A stretch of DNA of 64,000 bases from Methylocapsa palsarum (GTDB lineage Bacteria > Pseudomonadota > Alphaproteobacteria > Rhizobiales > Beijerinckiaceae). Positions 49,723 to 59,007 of this stretch are shown here, piece by piece; positions within the stretch are counted from its first letter, which is position 1, and every line of letters starts with the position of its first letter. The translations under genes were made by a program, and so were the position numbers. The notes beneath the pieces are model-generated. The model did not search any database. It had not been told where the DNA came from and saw nothing but the letters and a program-made list of their open reading frames with translations. Where the stretch lies: assembly GCF_900114285.1 (NCBI RefSeq), contig NZ_FOSN01000016.1, forward strand, positions 21,983 through 85,982, in the 5' to 3' direction.

Positions 49723-51935
49723 CCCATCCTGCGCAAGACCCCCCGGCGGTCACTCACCTGCGCCCTCTCGACGCGGCGCCCGCCGAGAAAGAAAACCTCG
49801 CCTCGACTCCGCCTGAATCGCCGCTCGCGATGCCGCAACAAAGCCTTTCGCGTTTCGACGTCGAGAAACGCCATCGCGGCGTCGCCTCCCATCGGGACTT
49901 CAGCCGGTCGATCGCCCGATTGCTCGTCTTCGGCGGCGGGCTCGCCCTGACCGGCTATGGCGCCTACCAAATGTATGAAGTCGTCGCCGTCGGCGGGGTC
50001 ACCATTCTCGAATGGGCGCTTTTGATCCTGTTCGTGGCCAATTTCTCATGGATCGCGCTGGCCTGCACGAGCGGCCTCGTCGGCTTTCTGTGGCTGTTGT
50101 TTCTGGCGCCGAAGCCGCCGGGGCTCCCTGCCGAACTGCATGAGCGCACGGTGGTCGTGATGCCCATCTACAACGAGGATCCGGCCCGCATTTTCGGCGC
50201 GGTCCAGGCGATTTTCGAAAATGTTCAGGCGACCGGGCTCGGCGACGCGTTCGACTGGTGGTTCCTTTCGGACACGACGGATCCGGAGATCTTCGTCGCG
50301 GAAGAGCAGGCGTTTCTCGCCATGCGGCGGAGGCTTGACGACAGGGGTCATATTTTCTACAGGCACCGGCCCAAAAACCTGCATCGCAAGGCCGGCAACA
50401 TCCAGGATTTCGTGACCCGCTGGGGCGGGCGCTACCCGCAAATGGTCGTCCTTGACGCCGACAGTCTCATGACCGGCCACGCGATCGTGACGCTGGCCGC
50501 GGCGATGGAGGCGGATCCCGACGCCGGCATCATTCAAACCTTGCCGCTCATCGTCAACCGCAACACGCTTTTCGCCCGCATTCAACAATTCGCCGCCCGG
50601 ATCTATGGTCCGGTCATCGCGGCCGGCGTGTCGGTGTGGATGGGCCGCGACGGCAATTACTGGGGTCATAACGCGATCATCCGCACCAAGGCCTTCGCCG
50701 AATATTGCGGCTTGCCTGTGCTGCGCGGACGGCCCCCCTTTGGCGGCCATATCCTCAGCCATGATTTCGTTGAAGCCGCGCTGATGCTGCGAGCCGGATA
50801 TTCGGTCTACATGCTGCCGACGCTCGGCGGCAGTTTCGAGGAAAGCCCCCCCTCGCTGATCGACCTTTCGGCCCGCGACCGGCGCTGGTGTCAGGGCAAT
50901 CTCCAGCATTTGAGGGTTTTGCCGGCGAGGGGGCTGCATCTCGCGTCCAGACAGCACTTCATCACCGGAATCATGGCCTATATGGCCTCGCCGCTGTGGA
51001 TGCTGCAATTGTTCGTCGGCATTATCCTCGTCTTGCAGGCGAGTTATATCCGGCCGGAATACTTTAGCAGCGATTTCACCTTGTTCCCGGCCTGGCCCCG
51101 GTTCGACGCGGAACGTTCGCTCAATCTCTTCGCTCTCACCATGACCATTCTACTCCTGCCGAAAGTTTTCGGTTTCGCGCTCGCCCTGCTGCAGGGCGAG
51201 ACGCGGCGCGGCGCCGGCGGCGCGATCCGTCTGACGCTTTCGACGATTTTCGAAATCATCATGTCGGCGCTGCTCGCTCCCAGTATGATGCTGATCCAGT
51301 CCGGGCACGTGATGCATTTCGTCTTCGGCTTCGACACAGGATGGGATCCGCAACGGCGCGACGACGGCTCGATCCCGTTCAAGGCGATCATCCGCCGGCA
51401 CCGCTCCCATGTCGCAATGGGTTTCCTCACCCTTGTCGCCGGCCTGTCCATCGCGCCCTCGCTGGTCGCCTGGATGTCGCCCACGATCCTTGGCCTCATC
51501 CTGGCGATTTTCCTGTCCTGGGCGACAGGCCTCCTCGCGGTCGGCCTCGCGCTGCGAAAGTGGGGGTTGCTGCTGACTCCGGAGGAACAGAAGAGGCCGC
51601 CCGTCGTCGCAAGAGCCAATGAACTGGCGCAAGAGCTCGAACGCCTCGCGGCCGGAAACCCCGGTGGTCTCGCCGCGATCAATTCCGATCCCGTCTTCCG
51701 GGCCTTCCATCTTGCATGTCTGCCCCGGGCGCCGAAGCGCAGACACGGAGACATTTCGTCGGAATGGGCGCTCGCCGACGCGAAACTCGCGGAGGCGGAA
51801 TCAATGAAGGAGGCGCTCTCCTGGCTGCAGCCGAAAGAACGCATGGCGATCCTTCTGGACCGCAAGCTCATTGCGCGTCTGGAAAGCCTTCCCGCGGAGC
51901 CCGCAACCGTCGGAGCCATATCATCGGCACGTTGA
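49710..51935 (+). CDS. opgH: Glucans biosynthesis glucosyltransferase OpgH (MdoH)
   Basis: The 741-residue inner-membrane GT2 enzyme polymerises the glucan backbone from UDP-glucose and moves it to the periplasm. Catalytic motifs are MPIYNEDPARIFG, VLDADSLMTG (D-x-D), DFVEAALM, with the aspartate acting as base, and RDRRWCQGNLQH (the Q/R-x-x-R-W site). Membrane helices lie at about 60-115 and at several places from 415 to 620. The N-terminal 60 residues are a soluble tail. It is second in the opgD-opgH operon, with an SGNH hydrolase 44 bases downstream. Confidence 0.93.
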   Translation: MDALTHPAQDPPAVTHLRPLDAAPAEKENLASTPPESPLAMPQQSLSRFDVEKRHRGVASHRDFSRSIARLLVFGGGLALTGYGAYQMYEVVAVGGVTILEWALLILFVANFSWIALACTSGLVGFLWLLFLAPKPPGLPAELHERTVVVMPIYNEDPARIFGAVQAIFENVQATGLGDAFDWWFLSDTTDPEIFVAEEQAFLAMRRRLDDRGHIFYRHRPKNLHRKAGNIQDFVTRWGGRYPQMVVLDADSLMTGHAIVTLAAAMEADPDAGIIQTLPLIVNRNTLFARIQQFAARIYGPVIAAGVSVWMGRDGNYWGHNAIIRTKAFAEYCGLPVLRGRPPFGGHILSHDFVEAALMLRAGYSVYMLPTLGGSFEESPPSLIDLSARDRRWCQGNLQHLRVLPARGLHLASRQHFITGIMAYMASPLWMLQLFVGIILVLQASYIRPEYFSSDFTLFPAWPRFDAERSLNLFALTMTILLLPKVFGFALALLQGETRRGAGGAIRLTLSTIFEIIMSALLAPSMMLIQSGHVMHFVFGFDTGWDPQRRDDGSIPFKAIIRRHRSHVAMGFLTLVAGLSIAPSLVAWMSPTILGLILAIFLSWATGLLAVGLALRKWGLLLTPEEQKRPPVVARANELAQELERLAAGNPGGLAAINSDPVFRAFHLACLPRAPKRRHGDISSEWALADAKLAEAESMKEALSWLQPKERMAILLDRKLIARLESLPAEPATVGAISSAR

Positions 51936-51979
51936 CGCATCCCCTGGAGATCGGTTCCAAGCCGCGCTTTTTGGCCTTG

Positions 51980-52915
51980 ATGAAGATCGGACCCAATAGA
52001 CGACAAGGCGCCGCCCCCGCGCCGAACAGGATCTCGCGCCTTATTTTGATCGCCGCGGCGGTCGCGGCTTCCACTCTCGGCGCCCCGCCCTTGCGCGCGC
52101 AGACGCCGAACGGGACCTGCATCCGGACGCTGGGCGATAGTCTGACATCAGGGTATCAGCGCTTTCTGTCGAGGTTCATCCCGGACAGGAAAATCGTCCC
52201 TGGCGGCCTCGGCGCGCAGACATCGACCCAGATCGCGGCGCGTGCGGGCGCGATTCCAACGCGCGTCTTCGTGCCCGGCGACAGCCTCCCGCGCTCCGGA
52301 ACCGTGCAGCTCGCGTCGATCCAGCCGCGCTTGATCTCGAGCTCGAACAAGGCGGACGAAATCGAGGGGAGCCTCGCCGGACGGCCTGGACGACTGACCC
52401 GCGACGCCAGCGACAGATATGATTTCGTTTTGAACCCCGCCGACCGCGAAACGCCCGCCCCGCCGGGGAGCTTGTTTGCGCCGCAGACCAGCGACGTCGA
52501 CAAATGCGTTCTGGTCCTTTGGGCCGGGCGTAACGATATTCCGGCCTCCGCGACAATTCTGGCGAACATCGACGCCATCCTCGAACCCTATGTGCTCCGG
52601 CGCGCTCCTTTTCTCGTCATCAGCGTCCTGAACTCCGATTCAGAACCCGCCGGAAGCGCGAGGTTCGCGGCGGTCATGCGGATCAATCAGACTTTGGCGC
52701 AGAAATATCCGTCTGGCTTTCTCGACGTCCGCCGCTATTTGATGGACAGCGCGCTCGCCGACGCGAAGCTTCCGGCGGACGATGAAGCCAGGACGTGGCT
52801 GGCGAAAGACCTCATTCCGGCCAGTCTGCGTAAGGACGGAATTCATCTCAAGGATGAAGTCGACGCGCTCGTCGCGAAATTTATCGCCTCGGCGATCAAA
52901 AACAGGCAATGGTAG
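51980..52915 (+). CDS. Exported SGNH/GDSL hydrolase downstream of opgH
   Basis: From ATG 51980 the product has 311 residues, with a signal anchor or signal peptide (hydrophobic about 18-36, then LRAQTP). Block I GDSLTSGYQ with the nucleophilic serine follows directly. Block III is probably LWAGRNDIPAS (Gly-x-Asn-Asp), and block V is DGIHLKDEV with Asp and His. All catalytic blocks are therefore present. The gene follows opgH by 44 bases in the same direction. It may remove or transfer acyl or other groups on periplasmic glucans. This is inferred from position only. The frame is open much further upstream inside opgH, but that part is a shadow. Confidence 0.8.
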   Translation: MKIGPNRRQGAAPAPNRISRLILIAAAVAASTLGAPPLRAQTPNGTCIRTLGDSLTSGYQRFLSRFIPDRKIVPGGLGAQTSTQIAARAGAIPTRVFVPGDSLPRSGTVQLASIQPRLISSSNKADEIEGSLAGRPGRLTRDASDRYDFVLNPADRETPAPPGSLFAPQTSDVDKCVLVLWAGRNDIPASATILANIDAILEPYVLRRAPFLVISVLNSDSEPAGSARFAAVMRINQTLAQKYPSGFLDVRRYLMDSALADAKLPADDEARTWLAKDLIPASLRKDGIHLKDEVDALVAKFIASAIKNRQW

Positions 52916-52970
52916 GAAACGTCGACTTCATCGTGGACTGTTTCTTTCGATCGGGATCCCCGGCGATCAC

Positions 52971-53086
52971 TTGAGCGCTTTCCGGCCGAATGTGATCATT
53001 CGGTCGATCAGAAATCGCTCCGCATTCGAAAACTTGTACATTTTCTTGTCGATCGTATTGATTCACTCCAATCGGAATATGCTCTA
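52971..53086 (+). repeat. 116-bp two-hairpin dispersed repeat, copy 3 of 3 (divergent)
   Basis: The length and orientation are the same as in copies 1 and 2, but about 20 positions differ. Hairpin 1 is rebuilt from different bases: the arms GGCCGAATG and CATTCGGTC pair through nine positions, with one G-T. Hairpin 2 has lost several pairs in its inner stem, while its terminal GGAATATGCTCTA is kept. It ends 17 bases before the start of the Wzy-like gene. Confidence 0.85.
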
Positions 53087-53103
53087 GACGAAAGGTCTGA
53101 AGC

Positions 53104-54612
53104 GTGGCTGCCATTAGCGAAGAGCAAGATCTGGGCGACACAAGAGTGTCGATCTTTATCCCGCTTACGATCATCGCCGGCTTCGCCATAGCGCAATTAT
53201 ACCTCGGGACGTCCCCTTACGTCATGGCTCTCTGCGCCTTCGGGATCGCGGCGCCATTGTTGCCGCTGCATATTTACGGGCGCGATCTCTACGCCATTAT
53301 CGGGATCATTTTCAGTTTGAGATACGCCGGCGTCGCGCTTATGGCGAAAACGGCTTACGGACAACCGCTCGAACAAAACCTGTTCCAGCCGGTGCATTCG
53401 TTCGAATTATACGCGCTGCTCATGGCGATCGTGACCCTTGTGCTGCTCATCGCCCGAAGACTTGACCGTGGCGGCACGTTGTTTCCTTTCCCGACTGATC
53501 TTGCTTCGCTCCGGCGGCTTTCGGTTATTTCCCTCTCGGTCGGGTTCGCGGCTCAGTTGGTCGCCGGCGCCAATGCCGCAACCCAGACAGGAGAAGCCAA
53601 TGCGGGTCCGCTGGTCATCATAGCGGGCAATTTCGCGAGCTTTTTCTACCTCGGACTGATTTCCGAAGTCATCTACGGGGTCACCAAATCCAACGGCCGC
53701 AGTTTCATGACGCCGCTCCTCGCCGTCGCGACGGGGGGCACCCTTTTGATTTCCATGGCGCTGAATTGGAGGGAGTTTTTCGCAGCCGGAATGGTCGCGC
53801 TCGCCATGACGGCGTTCATGTATAAAGCCATCCGCCCGTATCATATTCTTGGCGGCGTGGTGATCGCCTATTTCTTTTTGACCTTCTTGTCGCCGGTCAC
53901 ATTGTACCTCCGCGTTCAGCGGGAAGGCATGCCGAAAGCGCAATTCGCCGCTCTAGCCCTGTCCACCTTCGAGCGCGCGGCCGTCGACCCGTCGTTTCTG
54001 GAAATGATCAAGAATTTCGAGCTGTCGAACAGGTTCGCGAATTTCACAGACGAAGAGGATTATGACTATTACGGGGATCGAAGCGGCGCCTTGAACCGCT
54101 TTTCCTATATCATGCTGCTTGACGCGATTTCGTCCTTTTCCCAGGGGCACACCCCGATCGGATGGCCGGCGCTCAAGCAAACCGCGGCGCGGGTCGCGCC
54201 AGGATTTCTGGGTTTCGACAAACGAGTATCGCTCTACGGCCTTGGCGACTGGCTGTCATGGCAAGTCGGGATCGGCAATCCGGGCATGAGCTCATTCCTG
54301 AATTTCGGGCTCCCGATGGAAGGTCTGGCCACCTGGGGACTCATCGGCTTTATCACCTATCCTTTCATTTTCCTGATTCCCGTATTGTTCATCGCGGGGC
54401 GGATCTCCACCTTCAAGGTGAGACTGCCGTTGAGCATTTTCCTGTTCACGATTCTTCAACACAGCCTGGTCGAGGGCAACAGCGACTTCTTCGTCGGCGC
54501 GGTTCTAAGAGAACTGCCGCAATATGCGGTGCTGATTTTCCTCCTGTATTATGGCTGCTTCCTTCAGTCCTCGAAACTGAAACCGATCGCGGATCCCGCC
54601 GCGCAGGATTGA
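53104..54612 (+). CDS. Wzy-like polysaccharide polymerase/membrane protein
   Basis: The 502-residue protein has about 12 hydrophobic helices. The large loop after residue 270 and the later MSSFLNFGLPMEGLATWGLIGF segment, before the last helices, are arranged as in O-antigen or exopolysaccharide polymerases. No sugar cluster is adjacent, but opgDH and an SGNH hydrolase precede it, so an envelope-glycan role is plausible. It starts with GTG at 53104, after the 116-bp repeat. No ATG is better placed. Confidence 0.65.
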   Translation: MAAISEEQDLGDTRVSIFIPLTIIAGFAIAQLYLGTSPYVMALCAFGIAAPLLPLHIYGRDLYAIIGIIFSLRYAGVALMAKTAYGQPLEQNLFQPVHSFELYALLMAIVTLVLLIARRLDRGGTLFPFPTDLASLRRLSVISLSVGFAAQLVAGANAATQTGEANAGPLVIIAGNFASFFYLGLISEVIYGVTKSNGRSFMTPLLAVATGGTLLISMALNWREFFAAGMVALAMTAFMYKAIRPYHILGGVVIAYFFLTFLSPVTLYLRVQREGMPKAQFAALALSTFERAAVDPSFLEMIKNFELSNRFANFTDEEDYDYYGDRSGALNRFSYIMLLDAISSFSQGHTPIGWPALKQTAARVAPGFLGFDKRVSLYGLGDWLSWQVGIGNPGMSSFLNFGLPMEGLATWGLIGFITYPFIFLIPVLFIAGRISTFKVRLPLSIFLFTILQHSLVEGNSDFFVGAVLRELPQYAVLIFLLYYGCFLQSSKLKPIADPAAQD

Positions 54613-54715
54613 GCCGCTCCCATGAATCCGGGATTTCCCGGCGTTCCGGATGAGCCGCCCGCGCGGGCGTTGCAAAAGCCGAGGGAGCGGGTATTCTTTC
54701 GTCTCCGAAACAAAC

Positions 54716-54730
54716 GAAAGGAGGTGATCC
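54716..54730 (+). promoter_or_regulatory. Extended Shine-Dalgarno fully complementary to the 16S rRNA tail
   Basis: Fifteen bases, GAAAGGAGGTGATCC, are a perfect complement of the conserved 3' end of 16S rRNA. The AGGAGG core lies seven bases before a GTG that opens a 33-codon frame. Ordinary genes in this window pair over four to six bases. Confidence 0.7.
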
Positions 54731-54731
54731 T

Positions 54732-54833
54732 GTGTCTCATTGTCTCGCGCGCTCTCCTCGGAGTAGCGCCATTCTGGCGGTCCGGGACAACATTCTGGAT
54801 AACATTTTCCGGATTTCGTTCAGGCTGATTTAG
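54732..54833 (+). CDS. 33-residue small ORF with a near-maximal ribosome-binding site
   Basis: The frame from GTG 54732 to TAG 54831-54833 encodes a basic, partly amphipathic peptide (beginning MSHCLARSPRSS, ending FRISFRLI). The site before it matches the 16S tail over 15 bases with ideal spacing, and a 10-bp GC hairpin follows 16 bases after the stop. Together these look like a compact gene of its own. The function is unknown: it could be a membrane-active small protein or a leader. Its C-terminal half has an ILDNIFRISFRL pattern with regular hydrophobic spacing. Confidence 0.5.
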   Translation: MSHCLARSPRSSAILAVRDNILDNIFRISFRLI

Positions 54834-54849
54834 ACGGCCTGCCAGAATG

Positions 54850-54878
54850 AAGGCGGGGGACTTCGCACCCCCCGCCTT
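54850..54878 (+). terminator. GC-rich hairpin, possible terminator
   Basis: AAGGCGGGGG (54850-54859) pairs with CCCCCGCCTT (54869-54878) over 10 bp with a nine-base loop. On the plus strand the stem ends in TTT and then GC and an A10 run, so it is a short-tail terminator for the plus genes. It may also serve the minus-strand gene that ends at 54909, for which the A10 run is read as U10. Confidence 0.5.
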
Positions 54879-54908
54879 TGCAAAAAAAAAACGCCCCGCC
54901 CGGCCCGC

Positions 54909-55283
54909 CTAATCCGGCTTGGAGCGCCGCGCCGCGCCAATGATGAAACCGGCGGCGGGATAAGGCGCCAGCCGGAAGCGGGGATTGCTCAGTAGCTTCG
55001 CGAGATACTCTTCTTGCGTCATTTCCGCGTTCGTCTTCTCTCGCGTCGCCGGTGCCGCCGGTGCCGCGCTGGGCGGCTTCACCGTAGCCGGTCCCGAGCC
55101 GCGCGGCTTGTCGGCGTTCAACCTCGCGAACCGCGCCTCGATTGCGGCGCGCTCTTCGGGCGTCGGATCTTTCCCGGTGATCGCGGCGAACATCGCCAGA
55201 ATCCCTTCCGGCGTGGGCGCGGCCATGACGCGCTTGACCGGCGCGGCGGGATCGTCAGGCGGAGGAATCGGCTTGTCGGTCAT
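54909..55283 (-). CDS. Small hypothetical protein, Pro/Ala-rich
   Basis: The 124-residue protein has a strong GGAGGG ribosome-binding site just before its ATG, which makes it a real gene. Residues 20-55 form a helical, acidic/basic stretch (GILAMFAAITGKDPTPEERAAIEARFARL), followed by a Pro/Ala linker. A C-terminal helix has MTQEEYLAKLLSNPRF. No signal peptide or family is recognised. The helical half resembles small DNA- or protein-binding modules of mobile elements, but this is speculation. Confidence 0.6.
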   Translation of the reverse strand: MTDKPIPPPDDPAAPVKRVMAAPTPEGILAMFAAITGKDPTPEERAAIEARFARLNADKPRGSGPATVKPPSAAPAAPATREKTNAEMTQEEYLAKLLSNPRFRLAPYPAAGFIIGAARRSKPD

Positions 55284-55661
55284 GGGGCCCTCCTGTCTCA
55301 GCTCCGCAGCCTACGCGCGGCGCATCGAGCGCGCCAGAGGCTCACCGCAAGTCATTGCCGCGCAGCCGTGCTACGAGGACGAGCTCTCAGGCGTCTATGG
55401 GAGCTTGGAGCCTCGGCCTTTTGAGGACACAGCGCGCCGCTGTGTTCTTTCTAATTGGAACGGAAACGGGATACCAAGCTTCCGCCCATGCCTGACTTTC
55501 GTCTTCAGCGCCAAGTGGCCGATCAGCTAATGTACCCGGTTCGTTCTCCTAACACACGACGACTGAATTCCCTCCGTCGCTCTCAAAACTGACGTCGAAG
55601 GCCGCCGAAGTAACGCCGCCCACCCGCCTGAAGGCTTTGAGGCGGCAGCAATTATCGAAAT
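55284..55661. other. Intergenic region before the transposase remnant
   Basis: No gene is supported in these 378 bases. A hairpin with 8-bp arms lies near 55424-55445 (ACACAGCG/CGCTGTGT). The end of the IS1595-type element should lie here, but I cannot identify its terminal inverted repeat. Confidence 0.4.
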
Positions 55662-56481
55662 TCACGAAGCGGTGTTGATCACGTGCCTTTCGCCGGTCGC
55701 GTAGAGTTCCGAGTGGTTGACCCGCTTCACGTGGTGCGTGGCGTGAAGGTCGTCCCAGGCCGGAGCCTCGTCCGCATAGATCGTCGCCATGATGTCGATG
55801 CTCTCGGAGAGCCGGGCGCAGGCCTGATCCTCGGTGTCGAAGACGCCGACGATCATCCGGCCACCCTCGCCACGTTCACGCGCACCGACAACGACGCGGC
55901 GCTTCCCGTTCAGGTTGGGCCTTCAGTCGGCGATCGACCCGGTTGATCTTGCGGTTGTCGGGCTTGATATAGCCACCGAACCACCCGCCGTCGATCTCGA
56001 CATCACCGGTTAGACGGCCGTCCCGCATCGAATGCATGATGCCCTCGCGATATTTCTGCTGAAGCACGTAGCCGGTCTTGTATTCGATTTCGACATCGGC
56101 GCTCAGTTCGATGGCGTTGTTGCCCTTGGCGCCCTTCGTGAATGAGCGGGCTGCGGTCAGAATCTGCTTGAAGGTGAGCTTGTGGTGCGCCAGCGGCGTG
56201 CCGCTAGTGATGGAGAACTGCTTCAGGCAGCTGGCGGCTTTGCATTTCCAACGCCGTTGGTTCTCCAGATACCAGGACTTGTGCGAGCCACACCAGGGAC
56301 AGACGGGCTCCCCATCCGTTTCCGGCCAGCGCATCTTGCGGAACAGCGCCTCCGCGTCCTCCTCGGTAATCTTCTCGAGCTTCGACAACGGAAATGTGCG
56401 CCACGCCTTTGACTGACGGAAATGCGCGCCGGACGCTTTGCGCGTCCTTCTTGCCTTTCCGGTATCATCTGCGCTATCCAT
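55662..56481 (-). pseudogene. IS1595-family transposase, frameshifted and C-terminally truncated
   Basis: The first frame (56481 to 55876) opens with the zinc-ribbon part (CPWCGSHK and a later WKCK...C) and continues with ITSGTPLAHHKLTFKQILTA and VEIDGGWFGGYIKPDNRK, the first DDE aspartate region of IS1595 transposases, to RVDRRLK. The second frame (to 55662) continues with KRRVVVGARERG, TIYADEAPAWDDL and KRVNHSELY. One extra G in the run at 55917-55919 separates them. The usual end, with the CTN-E-S-F catalytic glutamate and RRAE-HHHI, is absent, so the element is dead even if the frameshift is a reading error. Confidence 0.85.
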
Positions 56482-56581
56482 AGTCTTGTATATGACGCCA
56501 TTTCGATGTCAATACAAGGGAAAAGTTGCGTATACGATACTTTTGGGAGCACGGACGATACCATAACACAGGTAGCAATCT

Positions 56582-56899
56582 GTGACTACGTCGCTGGGCG
56601 AGGCCGATTGGGAGGCGCTGGCGCGCAACATGCTGCGCGCCGAACTCATGCGACGCGGGCTCAGCTATGCTCGACTGGTCGAGGCGCTGGCCGCGATCGG
56701 CGTCGAGGAGACCGAGGCCGCGATCAAGAACAAGGTGTCGCGGGGCCGCTTTCCCTTCGTGTTCTTCCTGCAGGCGATGGTCGCCATCGGCGCCGACTGG
56801 ATGCAGGTGCCAGGCTCAGCGGCCCTTCTGCAGGGCGAGGGTCTTGGACAGGGTGGCACCCAGACGCTGGCCAAGGCCCGAAAGGATCCAACCCCCTGA
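56582..56899 (+). CDS. DUF6471 domain protein
   Basis: The 105-residue protein has a GTG start. DWEALARNMLRAELMRRGLSYARLVEAL near the N-terminus, followed by ETEAAIKNKVSRGRFPFVFFLQAMVAIG, matches DUF6471, a small helix-turn-helix-like family frequent in mobile and defence-associated regions. It probably binds DNA. It is placed between the IS1595 remnant and hsdM, so it may regulate the restriction operon or belong to the lost element. Confidence 0.75.
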   Translation: MTTSLGEADWEALARNMLRAELMRRGLSYARLVEALAAIGVEETEAAIKNKVSRGRFPFVFFLQAMVAIGADWMQVPGSAALLQGEGLGQGGTQTLAKARKDPTP

Positions 56900-56986
56900 T
56901 GCGAGCTAGACCATTTGGCCGTGGGCGCCGCCCATCCTAGAACCCACTCAGCCGCAGCGGACGAAACGAAGGACGAAGCAGAGACC

Positions 56987-59007
56987 ATGACCGACATCCG
57001 CACCGCCCGCAGCACCTCGCTCGTCGACTTCATTGGAAGAATGCCGACGACCTCTGGGGAGATTTCAAGCACACCGACTTCGGCAAGGTCATTCTACCGT
57101 TCACCCTGCTGCGCCGTCTCGAGTGCGTGTTGGAGCCCACCCGTGAGCAGGTGCAGAGGACGAATTCCGCGATGGCCGATCAGGGCATCGACCTTGATGT
57201 CGTGCTGCGGCAGCTGACTGGCTATCCGTTCTACAACACCTCGAATTACACGCTTGGCACCTTGGGCGGTAGCCGCACGCGCCAGAACCTTGAGGACTAT
57301 GTCTCCAAGTTCAGCGACAACGCTCGAGTGATCTTCGAGCAGTTCGACTTCGCCAACACGATCGCGCGGATGGAGAAGCAAGGCGTCCTGTTCAAGATAT
57401 GCCAGAACTTCGCCGCCATCGACCTGCATCCCGATGCCGTGCCCGAGCGGGCCATGAGCAACGTGTACGAGCACCTGATCCGTCGTTTCGGCGCCGAAGT
57501 GAATGAGGCGGCCGAGGACTTCATGACGCCCCGCGACGTCGTCCATCTGGCGATCGAGTTGTTGCTCGATCCAGACGACGAGCTGTTCGTCAACAACCCG
57601 GGTCTGATCCGCACGCTCTATGATCCGACCTGCGGGACGGGCGGCTTTCTGTCGGACGGCATGGAGCATGTGCAGAACCTGCGCGACCGATACAGCATCG
57701 CTCCCGTCGTCGTGCCCTACGGCCAGGAGCTCGAGCCTGAGACCCACGCCGTGTGTCTCGCTGGCATGCTGCTGAAGACGCTGGAATCCGATCCCGGCCG
57801 CGACCTGTCGAAGAACATCAAGCTCGGTAGCACGCTGTCGAACGACCAGCACCCTGATCGTTTCCACTATTGCGTTTCGAACCCACCATTCGGGAAGCCG
57901 TGGCAGAAGGATCAGCCGGCCGTTGTGCGCGAGCACAGCGACAGGAAGTTCGAGGGCCGTTTCGGTCCTAAGCTCCCGCGCGTCAGCGACGGCTCTATGC
58001 TGTTCCTGTTGCATCTCGTCAGCAAGCTGGAGGTGCCCGAACGGGGCGGCGGCCGGGCCGCCATCGTGCTGTCGGGCTCGCCGCTGTTCAACGGCAACGC
58101 CGGTCAGGGCGAATCCGAGATCCGGCGTCACTTGCTCGAAAACGATTACGTCGAGGCGATCATCGCACTGCCGACCGAGATCTTTTTCCGCACTGGCATC
58201 GGCACCTACATCTGGCTCCTGTCCAACAAGAAGCCTGAGGCACGCCGCGGCACGGTGCAGCTTATTGACGCTACTCAGCTGTTCATGCCGATGCGTAAGA
58301 ATGAGGGCAACAAGAAACGGGAGATCAGTCGCGAACAGATGCGGCAGATTGTTGAGGCTTATTCCGCGTTCGAGCCTAGCAACACGAGCCTGATCCTCGA
58401 CCATCGCGATTTCGGCTATCGCCGGGTCAAGGTTCTGCGTCCCTTGCGGATGAAGGCGGTGGTGTCTGAAGTGGGCTTCGCCAAGCTCGCCGACGACAAG
58501 ACGTGGAGCAAACTCGCCGCCGATCAGCGTGAGGGGTGGACGGCGCTCCTTATGCAGCACACGGGCGTGGAGCACGAGGTGAGCTGGCTGGAGCCGTTCG
58601 CTAGGTCTGCGGCGAAAAAGGATTGCGCGCTCGGAAAGGCTTCGAAGCCGCTCACGAAAGCGTTCATAGCTGCTTTCGGCGTGCGCGATCCGGATGGCGA
58701 TCCGGTGACCGATGATGATGGCAACGCCGTTGCGGACGATCACCTCACGGACTTCGAGAATGTGCCTCTAGGTATCCCGATCAACGTCTACATGTCGGCC
58801 GAGGTTCTGCCGCATGCGCCCGACGCTTATATCGACGACAGCTATCGCGATGAGCTGGACGGTGACGTCGGCGTCGTCGGCTATGAGATCAACTTCAACC
58901 GTTATTTCTACGAGTATCAACCACCTCGCGATTTGCACCTGATCGATGCAGACCTGAAGACGGTCGAAGCCGAAATCGCGGCTGCGCTTGAAGAGGTGAT
59001 GGAATGA
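56987..59007 (+). CDS. hsdM: Type I restriction-modification methyltransferase HsdM (frameshifted near the N-terminus)
   Basis: The natural start is ATG 56987 (MTDIRTARSTSLVDFI...). One base, a T at about 57033-57034, is missing. With it the frame would continue FIWKNADDLWGDFKHTDFGKV into the main open frame, which runs without a stop from 57127. The main part holds the SAM-binding motif DPTCGTGGFL and the catalytic NPPFGKPW of N6-adenine methyltransferases. HsdM with HsdS methylates the bipartite target and protects host DNA. The stop overlaps the hsdS start (ATGA). Without repair, only a product starting at GTG/TTG near 57124, lacking about 45 residues of the N-terminal helical domain, could be made. 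Confidence 0.85.

Noticed and set aside
54622..54828. 68-residue plus frame starting at 54622
   Set aside because: It has a weak start and overlaps the small ORF at 54732, which has a far stronger ribosome-binding site in another frame.
57094..58743. 549-residue minus-strand frame opposite hsdM
   Set aside because: The plus strand encodes the methyltransferase motifs DPTCGTGGFL and NPPFGKPW throughout; the minus product is histidine/arginine-rich with no family pattern.
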